A stretch of 64,000 bases of DNA from Lacibacter sediminis (GCF_014168535.1 NZ_CP060007.1:2542001-2606000), one strand, 5' to 3'. Counted from the stretch's first letter, positions 44,660 to 54,111 are shown. The notes: generated by a model not told the origin, from the letters alone. Numbers and translations are program-made.

Positions 44660-46600
44660 ATGCTTCGTGTTTCTCTTTTGTTTGTGCTTTTTTTTATTGC
44701 TCTTACAGTCAATGCGTATGAAAAACGCAACCTGTTACAGAAAAAAGCAACTGTTGATCAGGTAAAAGCAAGTCTTGTTTCAAAAGCATCATGGATTAAG
44801 TATCCTGCGTACGCAAACAGGAATGGCTGGGATGCATTTACCGGTTCATTGAAAGATGAATTAATTAAAGAAGGTGAAGCCTATCTTAACTATACATGGA
44901 AAGTAGTTACTGCATCTGATTATTTAGAGTATGAACGAAGCGGTAGCCGTGTTGCTATGGAAAATCCATTTGGTGCAAACAATATTGCATTGAGTCGATT
45001 AGTATTTGCAGAGCTGGCCGAAGGGAAGGGGCGTTTCATGAACCAGATCATTAATGGTGTGTGGCAAACATGCGAAATGTCATCATGGGTGTTGTCGGCA
45101 CATTTAGGTGCACAAAAAACAAAACGATCATTACCCGATTATCGTGAAGAGATCATTGATCTTACTTCCGCTGACATGGGTTCGTTCTTATCATGGACCT
45201 GGTATTTTTTGCATGATGAATTTGATAAAGTAAACCCTGTTATTGCTGCTAAGCTTCGTACAAATATCCAGAAACGTATTCTTGAACCGTACATGCAACG
45301 TAGCGATTATTGGTGGCAGGCATTCAATTACAAAACCGGTGTGCTCGTAAACAACTGGAATCCCTGGTGTAATTCAAATGTGCTCACTTGTTTTCTTTTA
45401 CTCGAAGAAGATGACACGAAATTGGCAGCAGCAGTACATCGTACCATGCAGAGTGTTGATCATTTCATTAATTATGTGCAGGCTGATGGTGCATGTGAAG
45501 AAGGACCATCGTATTGGGGACATGCTGCCGGTAAACTATACGATTATCTTCAACTGCTCAGTAATGCAAGTAACGGTAAGCTTAGCATTTTTCATGAACC
45601 AATGATCAAACATATGGGTGAATACATTGCCCGTAGTTATGTTGGCAACGGATGGGTTGTGAACTTTGCCGATGCTTCTGCAAAAGGAGGTGGCGATGCA
45701 GGAGTTGTTTATCGTTACGGTAAAGCAGTCAACAGTACAGAGATGCAGGCCTTTGCGGCATATCTCGTGCAGGCTAATAAAGGTAAAGTTGAGATCAATG
45801 CATCACGTGATTTTTTTCGCAGCATAGAAAACATTTCATCATACAAAGATTTACTCGGAACAAAACCTTCATTGCCAACAGCAAATTACAGCTGGTATCC
45901 ACAAACGCAGTTTTGTTACATGAAAACTAATACAGGATTTTTCTTTGCGGGTAAAGCAGGTTTCAACAACGAAAGTCATAACCATAATGATGTTGGTACC
46001 TTCTCATTCTATGTAAATGAAGTGCCGATGTTTATTGATGCAGGCGTGGGAACTTACACAAGACAAACGTTCAGCAGCGAACGTTACACCATCTGGACCA
46101 TGCAGAGTAACTACCACAATTTGCCAATGATCAATAATAAACCTCAGCAATTTGGTGCACAGTATAAAGCAAAAGATGTTTTGTTTGACGCAAAAAAGAA
46201 TTTATTCAGTGCTGATATAAGTAATGCGTATAACAAGGAAGCCGCAGTAAAAAAATGGATACGCAGTTACACATTGTCAACTAATCAACTGATCATTGAT
46301 GATGCATTTGAATTAACGGAGTTAAAAGAGGCGAACCAAATCAACTTTATGACATGGGCCAAGCCTGACATTTCAAAAGCAGGCATTGTGCTGCTTGAAA
46401 AAGAAGGACAGTCCGTAAAGATGCAGTATGACGCAACACAGTTTGATGCAACCATTGAAACCATTCCGCAAACAGATCAACGTCTGTCACGGGTGTGGGG
46501 CAGTGAAATTTACAGGCTAAGTCTAACGGCCAAAAAACAACAATTAAAAGGGCGATACAAATTTGTAATCACCAAAAACGAATCTCTCAACGGTAAATAA
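44660..46600 (+). CDS. Heparinase II/III-like polysaccharide lyase, exported
   Basis: A 646-residue periplasmic or surface enzyme. ATG 44660 gives a signal peptide (LRVSLLFVLFFIALTVNA); the TTG two codons earlier is less likely. An alpha/alpha-toroid N-terminal half carries NNWNPWCNSN (231-240) and DGACEEGPSYWGH (276-288), and the heparinase II/III beta-domain carries ESHNHNDVGTFSFY (438-451). These positions resemble the Asn/His/Tyr residues used by lyases of this fold to break uronic acid linkages by beta-elimination. The exact PL family and substrate are unclear. It is followed six bases later by a GH88 gene, which suits a lyase that creates unsaturated uronic ends. Confidence 0.85.
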   Translation: MLRVSLLFVLFFIALTVNAYEKRNLLQKKATVDQVKASLVSKASWIKYPAYANRNGWDAFTGSLKDELIKEGEAYLNYTWKVVTASDYLEYERSGSRVAMENPFGANNIALSRLVFAELAEGKGRFMNQIINGVWQTCEMSSWVLSAHLGAQKTKRSLPDYREEIIDLTSADMGSFLSWTWYFLHDEFDKVNPVIAAKLRTNIQKRILEPYMQRSDYWWQAFNYKTGVLVNNWNPWCNSNVLTCFLLLEEDDTKLAAAVHRTMQSVDHFINYVQADGACEEGPSYWGHAAGKLYDYLQLLSNASNGKLSIFHEPMIKHMGEYIARSYVGNGWVVNFADASAKGGGDAGVVYRYGKAVNSTEMQAFAAYLVQANKGKVEINASRDFFRSIENISSYKDLLGTKPSLPTANYSWYPQTQFCYMKTNTGFFFAGKAGFNNESHNHNDVGTFSFYVNEVPMFIDAGVGTYTRQTFSSERYTIWTMQSNYHNLPMINNKPQQFGAQYKAKDVLFDAKKNLFSADISNAYNKEAAVKKWIRSYTLSTNQLIIDDAFELTELKEANQINFMTWAKPDISKAGIVLLEKEGQSVKMQYDATQFDATIETIPQTDQRLSRVWGSEIYRLSLTAKKQQLKGRYKFVITKNESLNGK

Positions 46601-46606
46601 TATTTA

Positions 46607-47875
46607 ATGAAACAATCGCTTGTACTTCTGGGCTTTATTTCTTTAGTGACATTCGCATTCCGTAGCGACAAAAACGAGACGGTTTTTGTAAAAGAAAATT
46701 TTACATATGCAGGTAAGCAACTCAAGAAAATGCTTACAGCAACCGAAATTAATAAACTTGCTTTTCCCCGTACGATTAATAAAACAGGGAAACTGGTTAC
46801 AACAAACATGTACGACTGGACGCCTGGATTCTTTCCGGGCAGCTTGTGGTATGCTGCAGAGTTTTCAGGTGATGCAGCATTGAAAAATGCAGCACAGCAA
46901 TGGACAGAGCGCCTCGAACCGCTGAAGACGTTTACGCAACATCATGATCTTGGTTTTATGATGTATTGCAGCTATGGCAATGCATACAGGCTTACAGGAA
47001 ATGAGGCTTATAAAAACATTCTCGTTCAGTCTGCACGTTCACTGAGTACCCGTTTCAATCCTGTAACAGGTTGTATTAAATCATGGAACATATTCAAATC
47101 ATGGCATGGAAGTAATACATACAACTTCCCGGTGATCATTGATAACATGATGAATCTTGAATTACTCTTCTTTGCATCAAAGGTAACGGGCGATACATCA
47201 TTCCGTCATATTGCTGTTACACACGCAGAAAATACCATGAAGAACCAGATCAGAAATGATTACAGTTCTTATCATGTTGTTTGTTACGACACCATTACCG
47301 GTAAAGTGGCAGGTAGAGAAACTGCACAAGGCTATGCAGATAATTCAACCTGGTCGAGAGGGCAGGCTTGGGCTATTTATGGATTTACTATGGTGTATCG
47401 TGAGACAAAAGATCCCCGCTTTTTAAAAACAGCAGAAGGCCTCGCAGATTATTTTATGAATCATAAAAATCTGCCTGCGGATAAAATTCCTTATTGGGAT
47501 TTTAATGCGTTGCAAAAAGGCTACACTCCCGGTGTTCGTTCACATGCAAATAATGTGAACATACTTTACCGTGATGCATCCGCAGCAGCAATTGTGGCTT
47601 CTGCATTAATGGAGTTGAGTACCTATAGCAGTTCGAAAGGAAATCAATACAGGAATTTTGCAGTAAAAATGCTGCATTCGTTGGCAAGTCCTGCGTACAG
47701 GGCACCACTAGGTAATAACGGTAATTTTCTGTTGATGCAATCCGTTGGCAGTATTCCACACAATACGGAAATTAACGTGCCGCTCGTGTATGCTGATTAT
47801 TATTTTCTTGAAGCATTACAACGTTATGATCTGTTGATGAAAGGAAAGAAACTCTTTGCAGTTCAGAAAAAATAA
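46607..47875 (+). CDS. GH88 unsaturated glucuronyl/galacturonyl hydrolase
   Basis: A 422-residue exported enzyme that removes the 4,5-unsaturated uronic acid left at the non-reducing end by polysaccharide lyases. The two catalytic-type aspartates appear in QHHDLGFM (Asp114) and FPVIIDNMMNLE (Asp179). Other family landmarks are TTNMYDWTPGFFPGSLWYAA, DNSTWSRGQAWAIYGF, and RDASAAAIVASALME. The N-terminal 18 residues are a weak signal peptide. It lies directly after the lyase gene. The sugar preference (glycosaminoglycan-like or other) cannot be told from motifs. Confidence 0.93.
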   Translation: MKQSLVLLGFISLVTFAFRSDKNETVFVKENFTYAGKQLKKMLTATEINKLAFPRTINKTGKLVTTNMYDWTPGFFPGSLWYAAEFSGDAALKNAAQQWTERLEPLKTFTQHHDLGFMMYCSYGNAYRLTGNEAYKNILVQSARSLSTRFNPVTGCIKSWNIFKSWHGSNTYNFPVIIDNMMNLELLFFASKVTGDTSFRHIAVTHAENTMKNQIRNDYSSYHVVCYDTITGKVAGRETAQGYADNSTWSRGQAWAIYGFTMVYRETKDPRFLKTAEGLADYFMNHKNLPADKIPYWDFNALQKGYTPGVRSHANNVNILYRDASAAAIVASALMELSTYSSSKGNQYRNFAVKMLHSLASPAYRAPLGNNGNFLLMQSVGSIPHNTEINVPLVYADYYFLEALQRYDLLMKGKKLFAVQKK

Positions 47876-47921
47876 GTTCTGTAATTTCAATCCATCATCT
47901 GTTTACTTACAATTCATCTTC

Positions 47922-49184
47922 ATGAAAAAAAGCTTCGCACTTCCAGCACTCTTAGTTATAGCAGTTATATATACACAAAAAGTAACCGCACAAAAGGCAA
48001 AGAAAAAAGAACAAACGCAAATTGCGATTGTAACCGGTCAGCAGGATAGACTATTTTGGGCAAATACATTGTATAAAATTGCTTACCCTGTTGTTCATAA
48101 CCTTGCTGAAGGAACGTTAAAACAAAATCTCCCGTTAGAATTAGGGCCACAGTATTACCTGCCTGTGAAAAAAGTAACGTACCTGGAAGCGGTTGGCAGA
48201 ACAATGGCCGGTCTTGCACCTTGGTTAGCATTGCCTGATGATGTAACAGAAGAAGGTAAGATGCGTAAACAAATGCGTGATGAATTGTTGAAAGGTTTGG
48301 CCAATGCTGTTGATCCTAACCATCCGGATTATCTCAACTTCAGAACCGAAGGTCAGCCTATTGTGGATGCAGCTTATGTGGCACATGCATTTATCCGTGC
48401 ACCAAAAGCTTTGTGGGAACCGTTGGATGCAACTACTAAAAAACGTTTTGTTGAAGAATTCAAATCATTACGCACAAGAAAAGGGGCGTATAATAATTGG
48501 TTATTGTTTGCCGGACTTACAGAAGGCTTTTTATTGAAAATAGGAGAGCAGCACGATCCGGCACGTATTGATTTCTCTATTCGTAAAATGAAAGAATGGT
48601 ATGCAGGTGATGGGTGGTATAGCGATGGTGAAAAATTCAGCATGGATTATTACAACTCTTTTGTTATTCATTCAATGCTGGTTGATCTGCTCGGTACATT
48701 GGTTGAAAAGAAGATGGCGCAGCAACAGGATTATGATCTGGCATTACAACGCATGATCCGTTACAGTGAGTTTCTTGAACGTGTGATTGCACCCGATGGA
48801 ACTTACCCCGCATTTGGTCGTTCCATTACTTATCGTACAGCAGCTTTCCAGGCTTTGGCACAAACAGCGTTGATGGAAAAATTACCTGCACATATCTTAC
48901 CGGCACAGGTGCGTTGCGGATTAACTGCCGTAATGCACAAGATGTTTGATGGCAATCAAAACTTTGATAGTAATGGCTGGTTGGTTTTAGGTTTCAACGG
49001 ACATCAACCGATGGTGGCCGATCAATACACTTCAACAGGTAGCTTATATATAGCCACACTTGGCTTTTTAACATTGGGTCTTCCGGCTGATAATAAATTC
49101 TGGACAGATCCTGCCGCAAGCTGGACAAGTAAAAAAGCATGGAGTGGAGAAACGTTGAAGAAAGATTATAAAGTAGAGTATTGA
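47922..49184 (+). CDS. DUF2264 protein, exported
   Basis: A 420-residue protein. ATG 47922 starts a signal peptide (MKKSFALPALLVIAVIYTQK), whereas the longer frame begins inside the GH88 gene. The body matches the DUF2264 family (PF10022), with YKIAYPVVHNLAEGTLK, EAVGRTMAGLAPWLALPDD, YAGDGWYSDGEKFSMDYYNS, and RSITYRTAAFQALAQTALM. Related alpha/alpha-barrel proteins are found in loci for uronic-acid-rich glycans and are suspected of hydrolase or lyase activity, without proof here. A decayed copy of its N-terminal region lies just downstream (49281-49405). Confidence 0.88.
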   Translation: MKKSFALPALLVIAVIYTQKVTAQKAKKKEQTQIAIVTGQQDRLFWANTLYKIAYPVVHNLAEGTLKQNLPLELGPQYYLPVKKVTYLEAVGRTMAGLAPWLALPDDVTEEGKMRKQMRDELLKGLANAVDPNHPDYLNFRTEGQPIVDAAYVAHAFIRAPKALWEPLDATTKKRFVEEFKSLRTRKGAYNNWLLFAGLTEGFLLKIGEQHDPARIDFSIRKMKEWYAGDGWYSDGEKFSMDYYNSFVIHSMLVDLLGTLVEKKMAQQQDYDLALQRMIRYSEFLERVIAPDGTYPAFGRSITYRTAAFQALAQTALMEKLPAHILPAQVRCGLTAVMHKMFDGNQNFDSNGWLVLGFNGHQPMVADQYTSTGSLYIATLGFLTLGLPADNKFWTDPAASWTSKKAWSGETLKKDYKVEY

Positions 49185-49280
49185 TCGTTCATTCTGTAAC
49201 GGGATTATAAATCGTTCAATTGTTTGCACAGTCCCGGGCGTTTGAAGAGAGTAGTTTGAACGCATGAAACATGTTTTGTT

Positions 49281-49405
49281 TTCGGCAAGACATTGTATAA
49301 GATCAGTTATCCCGTTGTACATAATCTTGCGCAAGCAACGTTAAAACTTAATCTCCCATTGGAAGTGGGACCACAGTATTAACTGACAGTGAAAAAGTGT
49401 GATTA
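49281..49405 (+). pseudogene. Decayed fragment of a DUF2264 gene
   Basis: From 49281 the reading TLYKISYPVVHNLAQATLKL, then NLPLEVGPQY, closely parallels TLYKIAYPVVHNLAEGTLKQ and NLPLELGPQY of the intact DUF2264 gene. It then meets TAA where the intact gene has TAC (Tyr), and continues LTVKKCDY against LPVKKVTY. Only about 40 codons remain, with no start. The differences show an old paralogue, not a fresh copy. Confidence 0.8.
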
Positions 49406-49420
49406 TCGAATTGTACAGAT

Positions 49421-49537
49421 AATGATCCATTGATCGTGATTGACGGAGTGCCGCTCGCCGCTGGAGCTATCTCCGGTGCAGGGAACCCATTAAGTTTTAA
49501 TAACCCCAACGATATCGAATCCTTCACCGTGCTGGTA
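49421..49537 (+). pseudogene. Decayed fragment of a SusC plug domain
   Basis: The frame NDPLIVIDGVPLAAGAISGA, then GNPLSFNNPNDIESFTVL, is a SusC plug segment (compare TPLFVVDGIPL and NPNDIESIDVL in the SusC at 58592). It breaks abruptly where KDASATAIYG would be expected. The insert AISGAGNPLSF is in neither intact SusC of the window, so the donor was a third SusC gene. It lies 15 bases after the DUF2264 fragment. Confidence 0.8.
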
Positions 49538-49570
49538 ACGGAAATTATATTTTTAAATTAAATAACAAAT

Positions 49571-50623
49571 ATGCGTAAGATAGCTGTCATAAGTGTACTG
49601 TACATCTTTGCCATTGTTGCAACAGGTGGTTGTCAGAAAAAGAAAACAGTAGAACCAACTCCAACACCCGATCCTCCGGTTGTACAAACAGGTTTTGCAA
49701 AAGGTGCTGATGTTAGTTGGCTTACTGAAATGGAAGCTGCAGGTAAAAAGTTTTATAATGCAGCAGGTGTGGAAACGGAATGTATTGCATTGATGAAATC
49801 ACTCGGCATGAATACGATCCGTTTGCGTGTGTGGGTAAACCCAACTCAATCCTGGAACAATGCAGCGGATGTTGTGGCAAAAGCAGTGCGTGCAAAAAAT
49901 CTAGGTATGCGTGTAATGATTAATTTTCATTACAGTGATACCTGGGCTGATCCTAAAAATCAAACCAAACCGGCTGCATGGAACGCTTTGAATTTTACAG
50001 CGCTTAAAACTGCATTGTCAGCACATACAAGCGATGTATTGAATCAATTAAAAACAGCAGGCGTTACAACCGAATGGGTACAGGTGGGCAATGAAACCAA
50101 TGATGGCATGTTATGGCCCGATGGAGCAGCTAAAACCAACATGAGTAATTATGCGCAATTGGTGACTGCAGGCTATGATGCAGTGAAAGCGGTATTTCCT
50201 ACAGCAAAAGTAATTGTACATATTTCCAGTGGTTGGGATAACGGACTCTTTCAATTTAATATCGGAGGATTGATTAACAATGGTGCAAAATTCGATGTGA
50301 TTGGGATGTCGGTGTATCCTCAGTTTGTAGTAGCAGGTTGGGCAGTTGCCAATCAACAAGTCCTTGCCAATATGAATGATATGGTAGCACGTTACAATAA
50401 AGAAGTGATGGTGGTGGAAGTAGGGATGCCTTGGGACAGTGCGGCCGAATGTAAATTATTCCTCACCGATCTGATTGCCAAAACAAAAGCAGTCACTGGC
50501 AATAAAGGCTTAGGTGTTTTGTATTGGGAACCGCAAAGTTATGGCAACTGGAAAGGGTACACTAAGGGTGCATTTGATAACACCGGCAAACCTACCGTTG
50601 CGATGGATGCATTTAAAAATTAA
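49571..50623 (+). CDS. GH53 endo-beta-1,4-galactanase, lipoprotein
   Basis: A 350-residue secreted enzyme that cuts beta-1,4-galactan, such as the side chains of pectin type I arabinogalactan. It has a lipobox (IVATGGC followed by QKKKTVEP) and a proline-rich linker. The TIM barrel shows GFAKGADVSWLTEMEAAGKK, MNTIRLRVWVNP, VMINFHYSDTWADP, acid/base Glu175 in WVQVGNETNDGM, and nucleophile Glu283 in VMVVEVGMPWD. It follows the decayed fragments and ends before a strong hairpin, so it may have been brought together with locus 1 by the rearrangement that left those fragments. Confidence 0.93.
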   Translation: MRKIAVISVLYIFAIVATGGCQKKKTVEPTPTPDPPVVQTGFAKGADVSWLTEMEAAGKKFYNAAGVETECIALMKSLGMNTIRLRVWVNPTQSWNNAADVVAKAVRAKNLGMRVMINFHYSDTWADPKNQTKPAAWNALNFTALKTALSAHTSDVLNQLKTAGVTTEWVQVGNETNDGMLWPDGAAKTNMSNYAQLVTAGYDAVKAVFPTAKVIVHISSGWDNGLFQFNIGGLINNGAKFDVIGMSVYPQFVVAGWAVANQQVLANMNDMVARYNKEVMVVEVGMPWDSAAECKLFLTDLIAKTKAVTGNKGLGVLYWEPQSYGNWKGYTKGAFDNTGKPTVAMDAFKN

Positions 50624-50700
50624 GGTTCCATAAAAACAGATATTATGTGCCGTTGCCGGCACCAGAAGACTGATGTGGTTTAATCGTATCAGTAGTTTTT

Positions 50701-50734
50701 AAAAATTTCCTCCGTTTCTACGAAGGAAATTTTT
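50701..50734. terminator. Bidirectional terminator hairpin after GH53
   Basis: Perfect 11-bp stem AAAAATTTCCT / AGGAAATTTTT with a 12-base loop. The A-start and T-end give it terminator character on both strands. It lies 77 bases past the GH53 stop. Confidence 0.75.
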
Positions 50735-51243
50735 AGCTATATCCGATTAACAGCAATACTTTTACAAGGTTTAGGAAAGGTAATATTATGAAAACAGCTT
50801 ATTTACCGAAGATCAATTTCTGATCGTTTGAAGTAAGCAGGAAAGAATAAAGAATGAAACAAAAAACAGCTTGCATTTTTTGCGGCGACAATGATTATGT
50901 GATGCAAAAGAAACATCCCTTGCACTGAACAAGCGTTGTTATGGGATCCATTAAAAAAAGATGGGCACCCAACGCCACACCCTACCAGTACAACTTTGAT
51001 TCCTTCGCAGAAATGTCTCCCGCAGGGGACATTTTTTTATACAGCGTTGAAGTGTAATTACGCCAAGTCCCTTTCCGGAGATGTGGTTGCAAAATAAAAC
51101 ATCATGAAACCAACTTTAGTTCCCATTTTGTTTCGTCGAATTCGATGAATGCCTGCCTTCATAGCTACTTGAACGTCAGTTACTATCATTTGGACAATTA
51201 AACTGTCAGAGTTCTTCTTCTTCTTCTGCAAGCTGTAAAAAAG
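50735..51243. other. Gene-poor spacer between loci 1 and 2
   Basis: About 500 bases between the GH53 terminator and the sulfatase stop. It holds a rightward terminator (51012-51038) and two very short rightward frames. One frame (50854-50928) encodes 24 residues with a CxxC (TACIFCGDND). The other (50941-51057) encodes 38 residues, and the terminator lies within it. Neither frame is convincing as a gene. The region may be debris from former genes. Confidence 0.45.
51012..51038 (+). terminator. Rightward terminator without a clear gene
   Basis: Stem AATGTCTCC / GGGGACATT (9 bp with one T-G pair), loop CGCA, then a T-run. No convincing rightward gene precedes it, so it may belong to a small RNA or a lost gene. 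Confidence 0.65.
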
Positions 51244-52659
51244 TTAATTCTTTATTTCCGATGAGAGTAACGGCCAGTCAGGATGAAACACATGTTCCTG
51301 TTTCATCAGCTGCTCAATGATCTTAACTACTTCAGGAAATTTGCCAGCTACATTTTTTTGTTCTGATGGATCATTATTGAGATTATACAATTCAATCGGG
51401 GCGTTTTCATTCTTGCTTACACCCAATCGAACGCCTTTCCATTTTCCCCAACGTACGGCTTGTCGCCCATCGTTTTCATGAAACTCCCAATAGAAATGTT
51501 CATGTAGTTTTTGTTTGCCTTTATTGAAGAGTAGCAAAGGAACAATTGAAATGCCATCGATTTTTTCTGAAACAGGAATCTTTGCAAGTTCTAAAAACGT
51601 TGGATACATATCCCACAATGCTGCAGGTTGTGTAACAACAGCCGGTTTTATTTTAGTTGGCCAGTATGCAATAAACGGAACACGCATGCCGCCTTCATAC
51701 AAATCACGTTTGATACCACGGTAAATGCCATTACTGTTGAAGAATTCAGGATCACCACCATTTTCTTTATGTGGCCCATTATCGCTGCTGAAGATGATGA
51801 GTGTATTTTCAGCCAATCCTTTTTCTTTGATGGCTTTTACAATTTCTCCAACATATAGATCGAGCCGTCCAACCATTGCTGCAAATTGTGCATGCGGGTA
51901 TGCTTCAGGCTTCATATTATGCGCTCTTGTTCTTAATGCATTACCAGTCAACGGTTGTTCATTGAACTTTTGTTTATAATAGTTGTACAAACTGTCATGT
52001 GGGCCAATCACATCTCCATGGGGCAACGTGTAAGAGAGATACATGAAGAAAGGTTTGTTGCCTTGCTCTTTGATGTATTGCACCGCCTGTTGATGGATTA
52101 GTGCGGCAGAATAAATTGAATCGTATGTTTTGTTAATGGAGAGATCAACTTTGTTGTGATTGTTCCAGAGATATGGTGGGAAAAAATCATGCGCCAGGGC
52201 CTGATCGTTATAGCCATAAAACAGATCAAAACCTTTTTTATTCGGATCGCCACTATTCTGGTTGAATCCCATTCCCCATTTACCGAATGTTGCTGTTGCG
52301 TATCCATTTTGCTGTAAATAGTTGGCAAAAGTTTTGGTTGATTCAGGCAAAGGTGTTTGACCTTCGGGTGCAAATTGCTTATTGCCACGGATAGGAGTGT
52401 GGCCTGTGTGCAATCCTGTCATTAATGAGGCACGTGAAGGCGCACATACTGATGTGCCCGAATAAAATGATGTAAACTTTTTCCCTTTTGCAGCAAGTGC
52501 ATCAAGATTGGGGGTTTCAATTTTCTGCTGACCGTAGCAACCAATCTCACCATAACCCAAATCATCTGCAAAAATGAAAATGATGTTTGGTTGTTGTGCC
52601 AATGTTGAGAAGCTGTTCAACAGGCAAATGGAAAGGAGAATCGAGAAAATAGTTTTCAT
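51244..52659 (-). CDS. Exported sulfatase (arylsulfatase family, formylglycine type)
   Basis: A 471-residue sulfatase. A signal peptide ends at ALA-type TLAQ (residue 21). The metal-binding aspartates are in IFIFADDLGYGEIGCYG, and Cys72 in SVCAPSRASLMTG is the residue converted to formylglycine by an anaerobic or aerobic maturase not found in this window. FGKWGMGF and IIFSSDNGPHKENGG supply the remaining active-site residues. It presumably removes sulfate esters from the polysaccharide handled by locus 2. It is the last gene of the leftward operon. Confidence 0.95.
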   Translation of the reverse strand: MKTIFSILLSICLLNSFSTLAQQPNIIFIFADDLGYGEIGCYGQQKIETPNLDALAAKGKKFTSFYSGTSVCAPSRASLMTGLHTGHTPIRGNKQFAPEGQTPLPESTKTFANYLQQNGYATATFGKWGMGFNQNSGDPNKKGFDLFYGYNDQALAHDFFPPYLWNNHNKVDLSINKTYDSIYSAALIHQQAVQYIKEQGNKPFFMYLSYTLPHGDVIGPHDSLYNYYKQKFNEQPLTGNALRTRAHNMKPEAYPHAQFAAMVGRLDLYVGEIVKAIKEKGLAENTLIIFSSDNGPHKENGGDPEFFNSNGIYRGIKRDLYEGGMRVPFIAYWPTKIKPAVVTQPAALWDMYPTFLELAKIPVSEKIDGISIVPLLLFNKGKQKLHEHFYWEFHENDGRQAVRWGKWKGVRLGVSKNENAPIELYNLNNDPSEQKNVAGKFPEVVKIIEQLMKQEHVFHPDWPLLSSEIKN

Positions 52660-52692
52660 GTTATTTTGGCTGACTTTTAGGAACTGCCGAAG

Positions 52693-54111
52693 TTAGTTGT
52701 TTAATGAAACTTTCATCAAACCCATTTCAGTTTTATTGGTAAAAGGAACGATAAAATAGTTATCACCGACAGTTTGCAATAGCGACAGCATAAAGTTGAA
52801 TTGATGATACACACGAACTGGAAGAGTGTTGAAATGGCCATCGTCATTTGGATAAACTAAAAGCAATCCTCTTTTTTTAGCAACAAGTTCCTGCACCAGC
52901 AACAGGTAAGATGTGTTGTGCATCACAAACTGGGAATAAGGAGCTGGATGAATTTTATAATAATTGCCATTGTTTTTTATAAGGCTGTCTTTTTCTTTTT
53001 CCAACTTGCTGTTGAGCAATGTCATCCTTACTGCTGTTGGTGCTGAAGTGTAATAAGAATAATCGTAGGTCTGCGTATAGGTGAAATTTGGACCAAGGTC
53101 AGAATAAATATCTTTGCTCACCGTCATGCCGGTTTTTCTGTTGTATGGGGCAGCTGAAAAAAGAAGCCAGCCGGTCGTTTTATTTTTTTCAACGATAAAA
53201 CTCGAAGCTGTATTGTCTTTAAAAACATCTGGCAAAATACTGATCGGTGCTGTTTCATTTAGTGCATGATTTAAACGAACCATAAAAGCTCCGGGTCTTA
53301 CACCTCTGAACCCAGGAGGAGTTCGAAGCAGTGAATAGATAAAAACGCTTGAATCTTTGCTGTTATAGCGAATGGTGGGTGAACTGTAAAGATATTTTCC
53401 GCTTTCAAACTGTTTTGACAAAATGTCGCCAGATGCACAATTGATCTTTAACAGAGTTAAGATACTTGTTCCGGATTCATCCTGCGAAGTTTTCACAATA
53501 AACAAATTGTTACTGCTCAATGTTACTTCTCTTAATTCATCAGTACGAATATTGAAAGGGAATATGAGTCTTGTTACAATTTCGGCTTTTCGTTCGGGTT
53601 CAAGTTTTACAACTGTACTTTTGATTTTTTTGATGTTATTATAGTAAGTGTGCGAAACCAAAAAGAAATTATGATCAATATTAAACAGCTGAAAAGTGGC
53701 TTTGCTCTTGTTCCATGATGAATCAGCAGGGTCATTTAGAAGGTAGGAAATATCACTAATGGATCCGTTCCCGTAAATCTTTATAAGCAGATGCTGCAAT
53801 GGTCGTTGTGTGTGTGCATACAACACATAATAGTCATTCACTTTAAGAAGCCTGATATCAGCATTTTCCGCAAGCCTGATATTCAACTCCCTTGTAGCTT
53901 GCAACTGCAACTGCTCGTTGAAAATATGAATGACTGGCTTTTTAACGTTGCTGAAGTGAATGAGATGATGAAAGCCATTAACATCGGCGATCAATTGCAG
54001 GTCGCCACCACCAGGTGTTTTCAACACACTTTTGCTGTATTGTATTTTTTGTGCTGCGGCAATCTTACAGCAAAACAAAAAAAATATGGTAAGCAGTCGA
54101 TAGTTGTTCAT
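52693..54111 (-). CDS. Secreted protein of unknown function within polysaccharide locus 2
   Basis: A 472-residue exported protein (signal peptide MNNYRLLTIFFLFCCKIAAA). The rest is beta-rich, with recurring hydrophobic strands such as GDLQLIADVNGFHHLIHFSN, RLLKVNDYYVLYAHTQRP and NNLFIVKTSQDESGTSILTL. These suggest a propeller-like fold, but no repeat signature or catalytic motif is recognisable. It lies between the GH2 and sulfatase genes in the same direction (33-74 base gaps). A hairpin in the GH2 gap may tune its expression. It could be a binding protein, an inhibitor or a novel enzyme of the locus; the sequence alone does not tell. Confidence 0.75.
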   Translation of the reverse strand: MNNYRLLTIFFLFCCKIAAAQKIQYSKSVLKTPGGGDLQLIADVNGFHHLIHFSNVKKPVIHIFNEQLQLQATRELNIRLAENADIRLLKVNDYYVLYAHTQRPLQHLLIKIYGNGSISDISYLLNDPADSSWNKSKATFQLFNIDHNFFLVSHTYYNNIKKIKSTVVKLEPERKAEIVTRLIFPFNIRTDELREVTLSSNNLFIVKTSQDESGTSILTLLKINCASGDILSKQFESGKYLYSSPTIRYNSKDSSVFIYSLLRTPPGFRGVRPGAFMVRLNHALNETAPISILPDVFKDNTASSFIVEKNKTTGWLLFSAAPYNRKTGMTVSKDIYSDLGPNFTYTQTYDYSYYTSAPTAVRMTLLNSKLEKEKDSLIKNNGNYYKIHPAPYSQFVMHNTSYLLLVQELVAKKRGLLLVYPNDDGHFNTLPVRVYHQFNFMLSLLQTVGDNYFIVPFTNKTEMGLMKVSLNN

